64,000 bases of DNA, taken from NCBI GenBank assembly GCA_027491255.1, contig JAIXWM010000083.1, forward strand, positions 1 to 64,000, given 5' to 3'. The notes below the pieces were generated by a model. It saw nothing but the letters and a program-made list of their open reading frames with translations. It was not told the DNA's origin and searched no databases. The position numbers and the translations under genes are program-made. Below are positions 37,863 to 45,471 of this stretch, one piece after another. This stretch comes from Rubrivivax sp. GTDB taxonomy: Bacteria; Pseudomonadota; Gammaproteobacteria; Burkholderiales; Burkholderiaceae_C. Every line of letters begins with the position of its first letter. The stretch's first letter is position 1.

Positions 37863-39671
37863 TCACAAGGGCTTGACTGAACCCGGCACCAGGCGCGCCG
37901 TGCCGTACTGCTGAAGCAGTTCCTGCACGAGCGGATCGTTTCGGATCGCCTGTTCAGCTTCGGCCTGCCGGCGGGCGCGCTGCGCGGCATCGCGCCGAGC
38001 AGGCGTGTCCTGCGGGTCACCATGGACCACCTGGAGATTCAAGGTGTCGTCCACGTGCAGGCGAAGCGCCTCTGCCAGCCGGTCCGCGACGGTCGCGCTG
38101 CGCAGCGACTCGTGCGCCACGGCGAGCCGCCAGCGCGCGGGCGGTCCGTCAGCGACGGATTCGAGGGAACCCTGCCACGCGAGCTCACGCACCAGACCGG
38201 ACAAGGCGCCTGCCGCGGCCATTTTCCGGACCGCGCCGTCCCAGCGCTCGGCCAGTTCCGGATCGCAAAAGGGTTCCGGTCGCTCGACGCTCGTGGAGGC
38301 AACCGTCGCCTCAGCAGGCACCGTCGCGGGTACCGATGCCGATGCAGGCGTCGATGTCGATGTCGATGTCGATGTCGATGTCGATGTCGATGCGGGCGCG
38401 GGTGCAGGCGTAGCTGCTGACGCCAGCGTAGGCAAGGGCGGAAGCGCCATCTGCGCCGAGGGTGGCGCAGGGGCACGCAAAGGGGCGCCACGCTGCCCCT
38501 GCACGGCCATGGCCGACGCGGCAGATGATCGAACCTCGGGCACGGCCGGTAGCGCAGCAGGCGGAGTCGGCCCGCCTGAAGCGAAGGCCAGGTAGCGCAA
38601 CAGAACCATCAACAGGCCCGAATGGTCGTCCGACACGAGGGCGAGCTCGGCGCGGCCATGAACGACCAGGCTGTAAAGGAGCTGCAGTTCATCCGACGCA
38701 AAAGAAGCCGTCAGCGCGAGAAACTCCACATCCTCGGGCGTGACGGCGATCGCCGTGGCCGGCACCACCTGCGCCACGGCGATCTGCTGCAGGCGCTGCG
38801 CCAGTTGCTCGAGCACCGACGCAGGCGATCCCCCGGCGGCGCGCAAGGCGTCTGCAGCCTCCACCACCCGAAGCCCCTCCCGCGAGGCGAGCGCCTTCAA
38901 CAACTGAAGCACCAGGCCGGAGCCCACCACTCCCAGCATCGCCTCGACACCCGACTCGGTCAGCCGCCCGCCCCCGTAAGCGATGGCCTGGTCTGTCAGA
39001 GACAAGGCATCGCGCATCGACCCGCGAGCCGCTCGGCCCAGGAGGCGGAGCGCACCGTCGTCGGCAGGCACCGATTCCGCGGCGAGCACATGGGCGAGGT
39101 GCTCGGTCACCACCTCGGGAGCCATCGGACGGAGATTGAACTGCAGGCAACGGCTGAGCACCGTGGGCAGCATCTTCTCCGGATCGGTGGTCGCAAGCAC
39201 GAACTTCAGATACTCGGGGGGCTCTTCCAGCGTCTTGAGCAGCGCGTTGAAGGCGTCGCGCGTCAGCTGGTGCGCCTCATCGATCATGAAGACCTTGAAG
39301 CGTCCGACCGCCGGCTTGTAGGCTGCGCGCTCGATCAGATCGCGCACCTCCTCGATGCTGCGGTTGGAGGCCGCGTCGAGTTCGACGTAGTCGACATAGC
39401 GGTCCGCATCGATCGCGGTGCAGGCGTCGCAAACGCCGCAAGGGCTGGAAGTGATCCCACCCAAGCCATCCGGCCCGGTGCAGTTCAGGCTCTTGGCCAG
39501 GATGCGAGAAACGGTCGTCTTGCCGATCCCGCGGGTGCCGGTGAACAGATACGCGTGGTGCAGGCGCTGCTGCTCGAGCGCATTCGTCAGTGCCTTGACC
39601 ACGTGTTCCTGGCCGGCCATCTGCGCAAAGTTGCGGGGGCGGTACTTTCGGGCCAGCACGACGTAAGACAC
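37863..39671 (-). CDS. dnaX: DNA polymerase III subunit tau
   Basis: Clamp-loader ATPase that opens the beta clamp and couples two polymerase cores. In 602 residues: Walker A GTRGIGKTTVS near residue 48, zinc module C...CGVCDAC, Walker B/DExx FMIDEAHQL, sensor LKFVLATTDPEK, a clamp-loader collar, an Ala/Pro/Ser/Thr linker containing a seven-unit Ser-Thr repeat, and the tau C-terminal domain. The GTG start gives the family N-terminus MSYVVLARKYRPR; GGGAGG abuts the GTG without a spacer, and a -10 box lies exactly six bases upstream. I see no A-rich slippery heptamer on the coding strand, so a gamma form by frameshifting is not evident. Confidence 0.97.
   Translation of the reverse strand: MSYVVLARKYRPRNFAQMAGQEHVVKALTNALEQQRLHHAYLFTGTRGIGKTTVSRILAKSLNCTGPDGLGGITSSPCGVCDACTAIDADRYVDYVELDAASNRSIEEVRDLIERAAYKPAVGRFKVFMIDEAHQLTRDAFNALLKTLEEPPEYLKFVLATTDPEKMLPTVLSRCLQFNLRPMAPEVVTEHLAHVLAAESVPADDGALRLLGRAARGSMRDALSLTDQAIAYGGGRLTESGVEAMLGVVGSGLVLQLLKALASREGLRVVEAADALRAAGGSPASVLEQLAQRLQQIAVAQVVPATAIAVTPEDVEFLALTASFASDELQLLYSLVVHGRAELALVSDDHSGLLMVLLRYLAFASGGPTPPAALPAVPEVRSSAASAMAVQGQRGAPLRAPAPPSAQMALPPLPTLASAATPAPAPASTSTSTSTSTSTSTPASASVPATVPAEATVASTSVERPEPFCDPELAERWDGAVRKMAAAGALSGLVRELAWQGSLESVADGPPARWRLAVAHESLRSATVADRLAEALRLHVDDTLNLQVVHGDPQDTPARRDAAQRARRQAEAEQAIRNDPLVQELLQQYGTARLVPGSVKPL
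38351..38392. repeat. Seven-copy hexanucleotide repeat in dnaX
   Basis: TCGATG repeated seven times without interruption. On the coding strand it specifies alternating Ser and Thr in the linker between the clamp-loader and tau-specific domains. Changes in copy number would keep the frame. Confidence 0.95.
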
Positions 39672-39677
39672 CTCCCG

Positions 39678-39683
39678 ATTCTA
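39678..39683 (-). promoter_or_regulatory. -10 box of dnaX at leaderless spacing
   Basis: TAGAAT on the minus strand ends exactly six bases before the dnaX GTG at 39671, placing the predicted transcription start on the start codon. Confidence 0.5.
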
Positions 39684-39758
39684 CGGGCCGCACTGACGCG
39701 CTGGATGCGATTGCCGCACTCGACGAGGCCATCGAACTCCAGCCCTGGAACTGACGCC

Positions 39759-39764
39759 GATAAT
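39759..39764 (+). promoter_or_regulatory. -10 box of the PurM-like gene
   Basis: GATAAT ends seven bases before the ATG at 39772, again predicting a leaderless or one-base-leader transcript. It is back to back with the dnaX promoter. Confidence 0.5.
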
Positions 39765-39771
39765 CGGTCAC

Positions 39772-40887
39772 ATGAACGATGCTCCCGGCTCTCCCTTGAC
39801 CTACGAACAGGCGGGTGTTCACTATGACGTGATCGACCCCCTGAAGGTGCAGGCGCAGCGGGCCGCGGCGAGCACCGGTGCACAGTTGCTGCACCATGGG
39901 TTCCAGGAGATCACGGCCTCCAGGGGCGAATCGGCCTACGTCGTCGATGTGGGTCCGTTCCTGATTGCCAGCATCGTCGAATGCCTGGGCAGCAAGGCAC
40001 TGGTCGCCGACGAGATGCACCGCCTGACCGGCCGCACCTACTACGACGGGATTGCGCAGGACACGATCGCGATGGCCGTCAATGACCTCATCACGGTGGG
40101 GGCAACGCCGCTGGTCGTGCAGGCCTACTGGGCGGCCGGCGGCAGCGAGTGGTTCGTCGACTCGGTCCGGGCTCGAGCGCTCGTCGAGGGCTGGAAGCGC
40201 GCATGCCTGGCCTGCGGCGTCAGCTGGGGGGGCGGTGAAACGCCCGCGCTGGCCGGCATCGTCGAGCCGGGACGCATCGACCTGGCCGCCAGTTGCACCG
40301 GCATCGTCGCGCCCAAGACCAGGCTGTCGCTCGGCGACAAGCTGGCCGAGGGCGACGCGATCGTCATGTTGTCCTCGAGCGGCATCCATGCCAACGGGCT
40401 GACGCTGGCTCGCAAGCTGGCCGAGCGCCTGCCGCAGGGCTACCTGAGCGAGATCGAGCCAGGCCTGACCTATGGGGAAGCACTGCTGGCGCCGACGACC
40501 TTGTACTCCCCGGTCACCGAGGCCCTGCACCGAGCAGGCGTCGGCCTGCACTATTGCGCCAACATCACTGGTCACGGCTGGCGCAAGCTGATGCGGCACC
40601 CCGCACCGTTCACCTACCGCATCGATTCGCTGCCCGCGGTACCGACGGTGCTGCGCCACATCCAACGGCACGCTGCACTCGACGCCGAACAGGCGTACAG
40701 CACGTTCAACATGGGGGCCGGCTTCGCTGTGTTCGTCAAGTTCGACGAAGCGTCCCGTGTGGTCGAGCTGGCGCGTTCACAAGGGGTGGATGCCATGATC
40801 GCCGGCCGCATCGAAGCGGGCCCGAAACAGGTCATCATCGAACCTCTGGGGCTGCGATTCGGGGCGGAGTCGCTGGCGTTGCGCTGA
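39772..40887 (+). CDS. AIR synthase-related (PurM-like) protein
   Basis: A 371-residue protein with the two-domain PurM/SelD/HypE fold. PurM-like features: LTYEQAGVHYDVIDP at the N-terminus, AMAVNDLITVGATPLVVQAYWA (ATP/metal-binding Asp), CGVSWGGGETPAL, VMLSSSGIHANGLTLAR and the C-terminal NMGAGFAVFV. Several segments differ from canonical phosphoribosylaminoimidazole synthetase: the Gly-rich GGFG region after the first strand is replaced by LLHHGFQEITASRGESAYVVDV, and extra length is present. It may be a second, specialised enzyme rather than the purine-pathway PurM. No purine gene adjoins it. Confidence 0.8.
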   Translation: MNDAPGSPLTYEQAGVHYDVIDPLKVQAQRAAASTGAQLLHHGFQEITASRGESAYVVDVGPFLIASIVECLGSKALVADEMHRLTGRTYYDGIAQDTIAMAVNDLITVGATPLVVQAYWAAGGSEWFVDSVRARALVEGWKRACLACGVSWGGGETPALAGIVEPGRIDLAASCTGIVAPKTRLSLGDKLAEGDAIVMLSSSGIHANGLTLARKLAERLPQGYLSEIEPGLTYGEALLAPTTLYSPVTEALHRAGVGLHYCANITGHGWRKLMRHPAPFTYRIDSLPAVPTVLRHIQRHAALDAEQAYSTFNMGAGFAVFVKFDEASRVVELARSQGVDAMIAGRIEAGPKQVIIEPLGLRFGAESLALR

Positions 40888-40959
40888 GGCCGGCGCGCAA
40901 CCACCTCCTTCGGCTCAAGGCCGGTTCGGCGTCCGTCGTCACTGCCCGGGGGGATCACC

Positions 40960-40965
40960 TAGAAT
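40960..40965 (+). promoter_or_regulatory. -10 box of ffs
   Basis: TAGAAT with seven bases to the predicted 5' end of the 4.5S RNA at 40973. The surrounding GC-rich sequence shows no clear -35 hexamer. Confidence 0.6.
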
Positions 40966-40972
40966 CAACGGT

Positions 40973-41067
40973 GACGGGCCTCCCCGCATGGAAGTGCGGC
41001 CAACCGGGTCAGGTGGGGAACCAAGCAGCCCTAACCGAGGCGACCAGTGCCGGGGGTAAGGCTCGTC
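40973..41067 (+). ncRNA. ffs: 4.5S RNA, signal recognition particle small RNA
   Basis: A 95-nt hairpin RNA that binds Ffh to target membrane proteins co-translationally. The ends pair (GACGGGCCT with AGGCTCGTC, nine pairs including one G-U), a second stem CCCCG/CGGGG follows, and the apex carries the universally conserved SRP core: GGTCAGGT on the 5' side, a GGAA-type tetraloop, and AAGCAGCC on the 3' side. It lies after the PurM-like gene and a -10 box sits upstream. The last two bases overlap the stop codon of the convergent pseudokinase gene. Exact ends are inferred from the pairing. Confidence 0.93.
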
Positions 41068-42853
41068 ACCATTCGTCTTCGCCGAGTGCCGGCAGCGTGG
41101 GATTGAGTCGCATCCAGGCTCGTGAAACGGGCTGTGTCAGGCCGTTCGGGACAAGAGCGTCGCGCAAGACCTTTGCCGTCAGACGCAGCCCACGGCTGTA
41201 ACGACTGACGACGGCATTCAGTTCGGCCGCAGCCCGCTCGGGCGGCAATTGCAAGGCGTCGATGGCGTCATTGGCGCAACTGCCTGTTTGGCACAGCGCC
41301 TCCTCGTCTGTGCGCGGGGACGGGAAGATGCCGCCCTTGGCGGGCAGCCGCCTGAGCGCGCTCAGAGTGACCGCGTCCAGGCCCAGGTGGCGGCCCACGG
41401 CAACGCCCACGGAAGCGAGGTCCACGCCCAACACTGAAAACGCGGCCAAGTCTTCAGTCAGCGCCGATCGCGTCTCGTTGTGGTCGCCATCGCTGCTGCC
41501 GGGAGGGAACATAAGGACATGCACCTGCTGCGCTTGCTCCGCAAAATGGTATTGCAGGACGATACGCCCGACGTTCTGCAGCAATGCCACCATGTAAGCT
41601 GCCTCGGGATCGTAGCCCTGCGGCCGCAGCAAGCGCGCCACGCGCGCGGCGTTCCTGCACTGAACCAGGAGCGCCGCGAGGTCGTCCACGGCCTGACCCC
41701 TGAGGTTCCCCGGCCAGGGCTTCAGTGAAAGTGCGCTGCGGCGCACACCTTCCAACCCCAGCATCGCGACGGCACGGTGCAAGGTCAGCACGCCTGCATA
41801 TCCTGCCCTGCGCGTATCGCGCTGCTGTGCGGTGTTGACGACCCTAAGCAACTCAAGGGCCACCGCCACATCACCCAGCATCAGCTCGGACATCTCCCGC
41901 GTGGATTCCCCTTCGAGAAGACGCAGGTTCGCGAGCCGCTCGCGCGTATGCTCAGAGGCTGGCAACAAGCCATCGGTACGCACCTTTTCGACCATCATCC
42001 TGAAGGTGCTGTCGCCACCGTTGCTCTCGGCCTTCAGCCACCCGTCCAGGGCCAGCAACAGGCCACGCATGCTCCGGTAGCGGAAAGCCTCTTGTCGGTC
42101 GACCGCTCTCTGGACGATCGCGCGCAGCGGCTCGGCCACCGGCTGAGGAAAACTTGCCGGAAGCCTCAGGGGCTCGGCGCTCCCGCCCAAAATCCGCCCG
42201 GCCACCACTTCGGTGTCCTGCTCGTCCATCGGGGCGCGGCCGGTGGCCATCCAGAACAAGAGCACACCCAAGGCGACCGCGTCGCTGCGGCTACCGGCCC
42301 GGGACACGGCGTTGCGCCATGCATCGACCTCGGACGGGGTGGTCAAGGCAGGTGGCGGCACGCTTGCGATCTCGAGACCTGCCAGCTTGACCTGACCTGC
42401 AGACGACACGAAGATCATATAGGGCTGTACGTCCCCATGGACGATTCCCGCCTCGTGGGCGGCTGCGAGCACCCGCGCCACCTGCGCCACTGCCGCGGCC
42501 CCTTCTCGCGGCGACAAGGCCCCGGTGGTGAGCCGGTTCAGCAGCGTATGACCCTCGACCTCGTAGGCAACGTAAGGGAACCGGTCGTGGGACCCGACCT
42601 CCACCGCGTAGGCCAGTCCGGCATGCCCCATCCGGGCCGCCCTGCGCGCGTTGGACTCCCAGACGCGAACCGCCTCATCGCCGGTCATGGCCGCACGCGG
42701 CATGACCAGCAACAGTTCGCGGTCGCTTCGAGGATCGTGCACCCGCCAGGCCATCGTCCGCTGGCTGCGACCCACGAGCTCGCGCAGTTCAAAACGCCCC
42801 AGTCTGCGAACTGCGGCAGTGCCACCGGCGTTGGAGCGCTGACCCGATTCCAT
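41066..42853 (-). CDS. Degenerate protein kinase-HDOD domain fusion
   Basis: A 595-residue cytoplasmic protein. The N-terminal half has the outline of a Ser/Thr kinase (LGRFELRELVGRSQRTMAWRV; GIVHGDVQPYMIFV), but the glycine loop is broken, the beta-3 lysine position reads LLLVMPR, the HRD-loop Asn is missing, and the DFG region is LAGLEIA, so it is probably a pseudokinase. The C-terminal half, from about residue 310, is an HDOD domain (TREMSELMLGDVAVALELLR; VALLQNVGRIVL) of the type used in signalling and motility regulation. The start at 42853 is preferred for position; no strong ribosome site is visible. No cognate phosphatase or effector lies next to it. Confidence 0.85.
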   Translation of the reverse strand: MESGQRSNAGGTAAVRRLGRFELRELVGRSQRTMAWRVHDPRSDRELLLVMPRAAMTGDEAVRVWESNARRAARMGHAGLAYAVEVGSHDRFPYVAYEVEGHTLLNRLTTGALSPREGAAAVAQVARVLAAAHEAGIVHGDVQPYMIFVSSAGQVKLAGLEIASVPPPALTTPSEVDAWRNAVSRAGSRSDAVALGVLLFWMATGRAPMDEQDTEVVAGRILGGSAEPLRLPASFPQPVAEPLRAIVQRAVDRQEAFRYRSMRGLLLALDGWLKAESNGGDSTFRMMVEKVRTDGLLPASEHTRERLANLRLLEGESTREMSELMLGDVAVALELLRVVNTAQQRDTRRAGYAGVLTLHRAVAMLGLEGVRRSALSLKPWPGNLRGQAVDDLAALLVQCRNAARVARLLRPQGYDPEAAYMVALLQNVGRIVLQYHFAEQAQQVHVLMFPPGSSDGDHNETRSALTEDLAAFSVLGVDLASVGVAVGRHLGLDAVTLSALRRLPAKGGIFPSPRTDEEALCQTGSCANDAIDALQLPPERAAAELNAVVSRYSRGLRLTAKVLRDALVPNGLTQPVSRAWMRLNPTLPALGEDEW

Positions 42854-43101
42854 GATTGACAAAGTCGCGTGACCAGTCTTCCGATGTGGAAGTCTTCGAT
42901 ACCGTTGAAGGATGTGCTGTTCCCTGCGGGCGCAGCCCTGTGGGAACATCCCGGCACTCGAACGCCCACACGTTTGTTGATTGTCGCCCAGTTACAGCAC
43001 GCTTTTCGGGCGAATAAAGGGCACCCTGTGTCACAATTTCCATCAATGTAGCCATGGCCGGTCGCGGCATGGCCTTGTATGACCGGCCCGGTTCCATTCA
43101 C

Positions 43102-43431
43102 ATGAGCTCAGCACTGATCCGACACGTTTCTGACGATTCCTTCGAGCAGGATGTTCTCCAGGCCGATTCCGCGGTACTCGTGGATTTCTGGGCGGAGTGG
43201 TGCGGCCCGTGCAAGATGGTCGCCCCCATCCTCGACGAAATCGCCGGGCAGTACGATGGGCGCCTCAACGTCGTCAAGATGAACGTCGACGACAACCAGC
43301 AGGTGCCTGCAAAGTTCGGCATCCGCGGCATCCCGACCTTGATGATCTTCAAGGCCGGAGAACTCGTTGCAACGAAGGTCGGCGCCCTCCCCAAAGCGCA
43401 GTTGACTGCGTTCATCGACAGCCACCTATAA
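43102..43431 (+). CDS. trxA: Thioredoxin 1
   Basis: A general disulfide reductase of 109 residues with the active site [14 protein letters not shown] (C34 and C37), the cis-Pro loop [11 protein letters not shown] and normal length. It also serves Bcp-type peroxiredoxins and ribonucleotide reductase. It is upstream of rho, an order conserved in many Proteobacteria. The 248-nt gap before it holds a CACAAT hexamer (43032-43037) and, further up, an inverted repeat TGTTCCC/GGGAACA (42918-42948) nearer the divergent kinase-HDOD gene. Confidence 0.97.
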   Translation: MSSALIRHVSDDSFEQDVLQADSAVLVDFWAEWCGPCKMVAPILDEIAGQYDGRLNVVKMNVDDNQQVPAKFGIRGIPTLMIFKAGELVATKVGALPKAQLTAFIDSHL

Positions 43432-43432
43432 T
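43402..43432 (+). promoter_or_regulatory. Candidate promoter of rho
   Basis: TTGACT (43402-43407) and a perfect TATAAT (43427-43432) with a rather long 19-nt spacer, overlapping the end of trxA. It would give rho a leader of about 230 nt, which fits the known autoregulation of rho through its leader in enteric bacteria. Confidence 0.5.
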
Positions 43433-43443
43433 CCTGTGCTCAG

Positions 43444-43460
43444 CGCAGGGCTTCCCTGCG
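43444..43460 (+). terminator. Hairpin after trxA, in the rho leader
   Basis: CGCAGGG and CCCTGCG form a 7-bp stem with a three-base loop, followed by TTGT. It may weakly end trxA transcripts or act as a structured element at the start of the rho leader. The T-run is too short for confident intrinsic termination. Confidence 0.4.
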
Positions 43461-43668
43461 TTGTCACACCCGCCGGGCCGCGCGTCGGTCCCGGCAAGTG
43501 AACTGCTTCATTGTGGGTTGAACCCCGACAAGACAAGGTCGGCGTGCCACCCTCAGCGCTGAGCGGTCGTACCTTCAAGCATCCCGCACGGCGCCGGCTA
43601 TTTGGCGCGTGTGGCCGCATTCCGCGCGCGGCGCCGGCCAGACAAGGTCGTCATTCACTCAGTTCCCC

Positions 43669-44931
43669 ATGCACCTTTCCGAACTCAAAGCCCAGCACGT
43701 CTCCGAGCTCATCAAGATGGGCGAAGCCTTGGAGATCGACAACGTCAGTCGGCTGCGCAAGCAGGAGCTGATGTTCGCGATCATGAAGAAGCGCGCCAAG
43801 GCTGGCGAGCAGGTCTTCGGCGACGGGGTACTCGAAGTCCTGCCTGACGGCTTCGGATTCCTGCGCTCGCCCGACACGAGCTACATGGCCAGCACCGACG
43901 ACATCTATCTGTCGCCAAGCCAAGTGCGGCGCTTCAACCTGCACACCGGCGACATGATCGAAGGCGAGGTGCGGGTTCCCAAGGACGGCGAGCGCTACTT
44001 CGCGCTCGTCAAGGTGGACCGTGTCAACGGCCTGACGCCTGAGGAGAACAAGCACAAGATCATGTTCGAGAACCTGACCCCACTGTTCCCGAAGGAACAG
44101 TTCAGGCTCGAGCGTGAGATCAAGAGCGAGGAAAACGTCACTGGCCGCATCATCGATCTGGTCGCACCCATCGGCAAGGGACAGCGCGCGCTGCTGGTGG
44201 CCCAGCCCAAGACAGGCAAGACGATGATGATGCAGCACATCGCACACGCGCTGGCTGCGAACCACCCCGATGCGCACCTCATGGTGCTGCTGGTCGACGA
44301 GCGACCCGAAGAAGTGACCGAGATGCAGCGCACGGTGCGCGGCGAGGTCATCAGCTCGACCTTCGACGAGCCGGCAGCGCGCCATGTGCAGGTCGCCGAG
44401 ATGGTGATCGAGCGTGCCAAGCGGCTGGTCGAACTGAGGAAGGACGTAGTCATCCTTCTGGACTCGATCACCCGTCTGGCGCGGGCCTACAACAACGTCC
44501 TGCCGTCGTCTGGCAAGGTGCTGACGGGTGGCGTAGACGCCAACGCGCTGCAGCGGCCCAAACGATTCTTCGGCGCCGCGCGCAACGTCGAGGAAGGCGG
44601 CTCGCTGACCATCATCGGCACCGCGCTGATCGACACCGGCAGCCGCATGGACGAGGTGATCTACGAGGAATTCAAGGGCACGGGCAACTGTGAAATCCAC
44701 CTCGACCGCCGCATGGCCGAGAAGCGGGTCTACCCGTCGATCCTGATCAACAAGTCCGGAACCCGGCGCGAAGAACTGCTGCTCAAGCCCGAGATCCTGC
44801 AGAAGACCTGGATCCTGCGCAAACTGCTCTATCCCATGGACGAAATTGAAGCGATGGAGTTCATGCTCGACAAGATGAAGGCGAGCAAGAACAACCTTGA
44901 CTTCTTCGACATGATGCGCCGCGGTGGCTGA
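43669..44931 (+). CDS. rho: Transcription termination factor Rho
   Basis: A hexameric RNA helicase that releases RNA polymerase. The 420-residue length matches E. coli. It has the N-terminal helical domain ([18 protein letters not shown]), the RNA-binding cold-shock-like domain ([12 protein letters not shown]), Walker [12 protein letters not shown], the Q-loop/R-loop region with [14 protein letters not shown], and the secondary RNA site. The start at 43669 gives the family N-terminus; a longer upstream start has no support. A 237-nt leader separates it from trxA. Confidence 0.98.
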   Translation: MHLSELKAQHVSELIKMGEALEIDNVSRLRKQELMFAIMKKRAKAGEQVFGDGVLEVLPDGFGFLRSPDTSYMASTDDIYLSPSQVRRFNLHTGDMIEGEVRVPKDGERYFALVKVDRVNGLTPEENKHKIMFENLTPLFPKEQFRLEREIKSEENVTGRIIDLVAPIGKGQRALLVAQPKTGKTMMMQHIAHALAANHPDAHLMVLLVDERPEEVTEMQRTVRGEVISSTFDEPAARHVQVAEMVIERAKRLVELRKDVVILLDSITRLARAYNNVLPSSGKVLTGGVDANALQRPKRFFGAARNVEEGGSLTIIGTALIDTGSRMDEVIYEEFKGTGNCEIHLDRRMAEKRVYPSILINKSGTRREELLLKPEILQKTWILRKLLYPMDEIEAMEFMLDKMKASKNNLDFFDMMRRGG

Positions 44932-44980
44932 AGGTCTCTGCCGACACACGCGGTTCCAGCCATTGATGGCATTGGCGCGC

Positions 44981-44986
44981 TAGAAT
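44981..44986 (+). promoter_or_regulatory. -10 box upstream of rpmE2
   Basis: TAGAAT 72 nt upstream of the rpmE2 ATG, leaving a leader of about 65 nt. The -35 region is poorly matched. Confidence 0.45.
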
Positions 44987-45058
44987 GCGCAGTTTTCGCA
45001 ACCAGGCAAGTGCTTCGCTGTCAGCGGACGTGGCTGCCGACACCACAGCGAGGTCTCC

Positions 45059-45319
45059 ATGAAAGAAGGTATCCATCCCGCCTACCGCGACGTGTGCTTC
45101 GTGGATCTGTCCAACGGCTTCAAGTTCGTCACACGGTCCTGCCTGCAGACCCGCGAGACGATCAAGCTGGACGATGGCCGTGAGTTGCCGCTGATGAAGC
45201 TCGAGACCTCGAGCGAGTCCCACCCGTTCTACACCGGCACGCAGAAGAGCGTTGACAGCCTCGGGGGTCGGGTCGAGAAGTTCCGCAACAAGTTTGCACG
45301 CGTCGGCTTGAAGAAGTAA
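45059..45319 (+). CDS. rpmE2: 50S ribosomal protein L31, type B
   Basis: An 86-residue ribosomal protein starting [20 protein letters not shown], with [25 protein letters not shown]. It lacks the CxxC zinc pairs of type A L31, placing it in the zinc-independent type B (YkgM-like) group. In bacteria that hold both, type B replaces type A under zinc limitation; here it sits after rho in the usual L31 position. A strong terminator follows. Confidence 0.95.
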   Translation: MKEGIHPAYRDVCFVDLSNGFKFVTRSCLQTRETIKLDDGRELPLMKLETSSESHPFYTGTQKSVDSLGGRVEKFRNKFARVGLKK

Positions 45320-45336
45320 GCCGTGGGCGGACCATC

Positions 45337-45363
45337 AAAGGGCAGCACGCGCTGCCCTTTTTT
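45337..45363 (+). terminator. Rho-independent terminator after rpmE2
   Basis: AAAGGGCAGC and GCTGCCCTTT form a 10-bp stem with loop ACGC, followed by a run of T (45358-45363). It is the clearest intrinsic terminator in the window. Confidence 0.95.
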
Positions 45364-45471
45364 CTTGGCGCGAGCTGACACGAGCGGGCGACCCCTGCCG
45401 ACACGCCGCGCAGGCGCCGGAGCATGCCTGGACTTCGGCATGGGCGGCGAATCGGGCGGGCTGGCGCGCAG

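Noticed and set aside
37863..39671. Programmed frameshift producing gamma from dnaX
   Set aside because: No A-rich slippery heptamer on the coding strand was seen in the linker region; the simple repeat there does not provide one.
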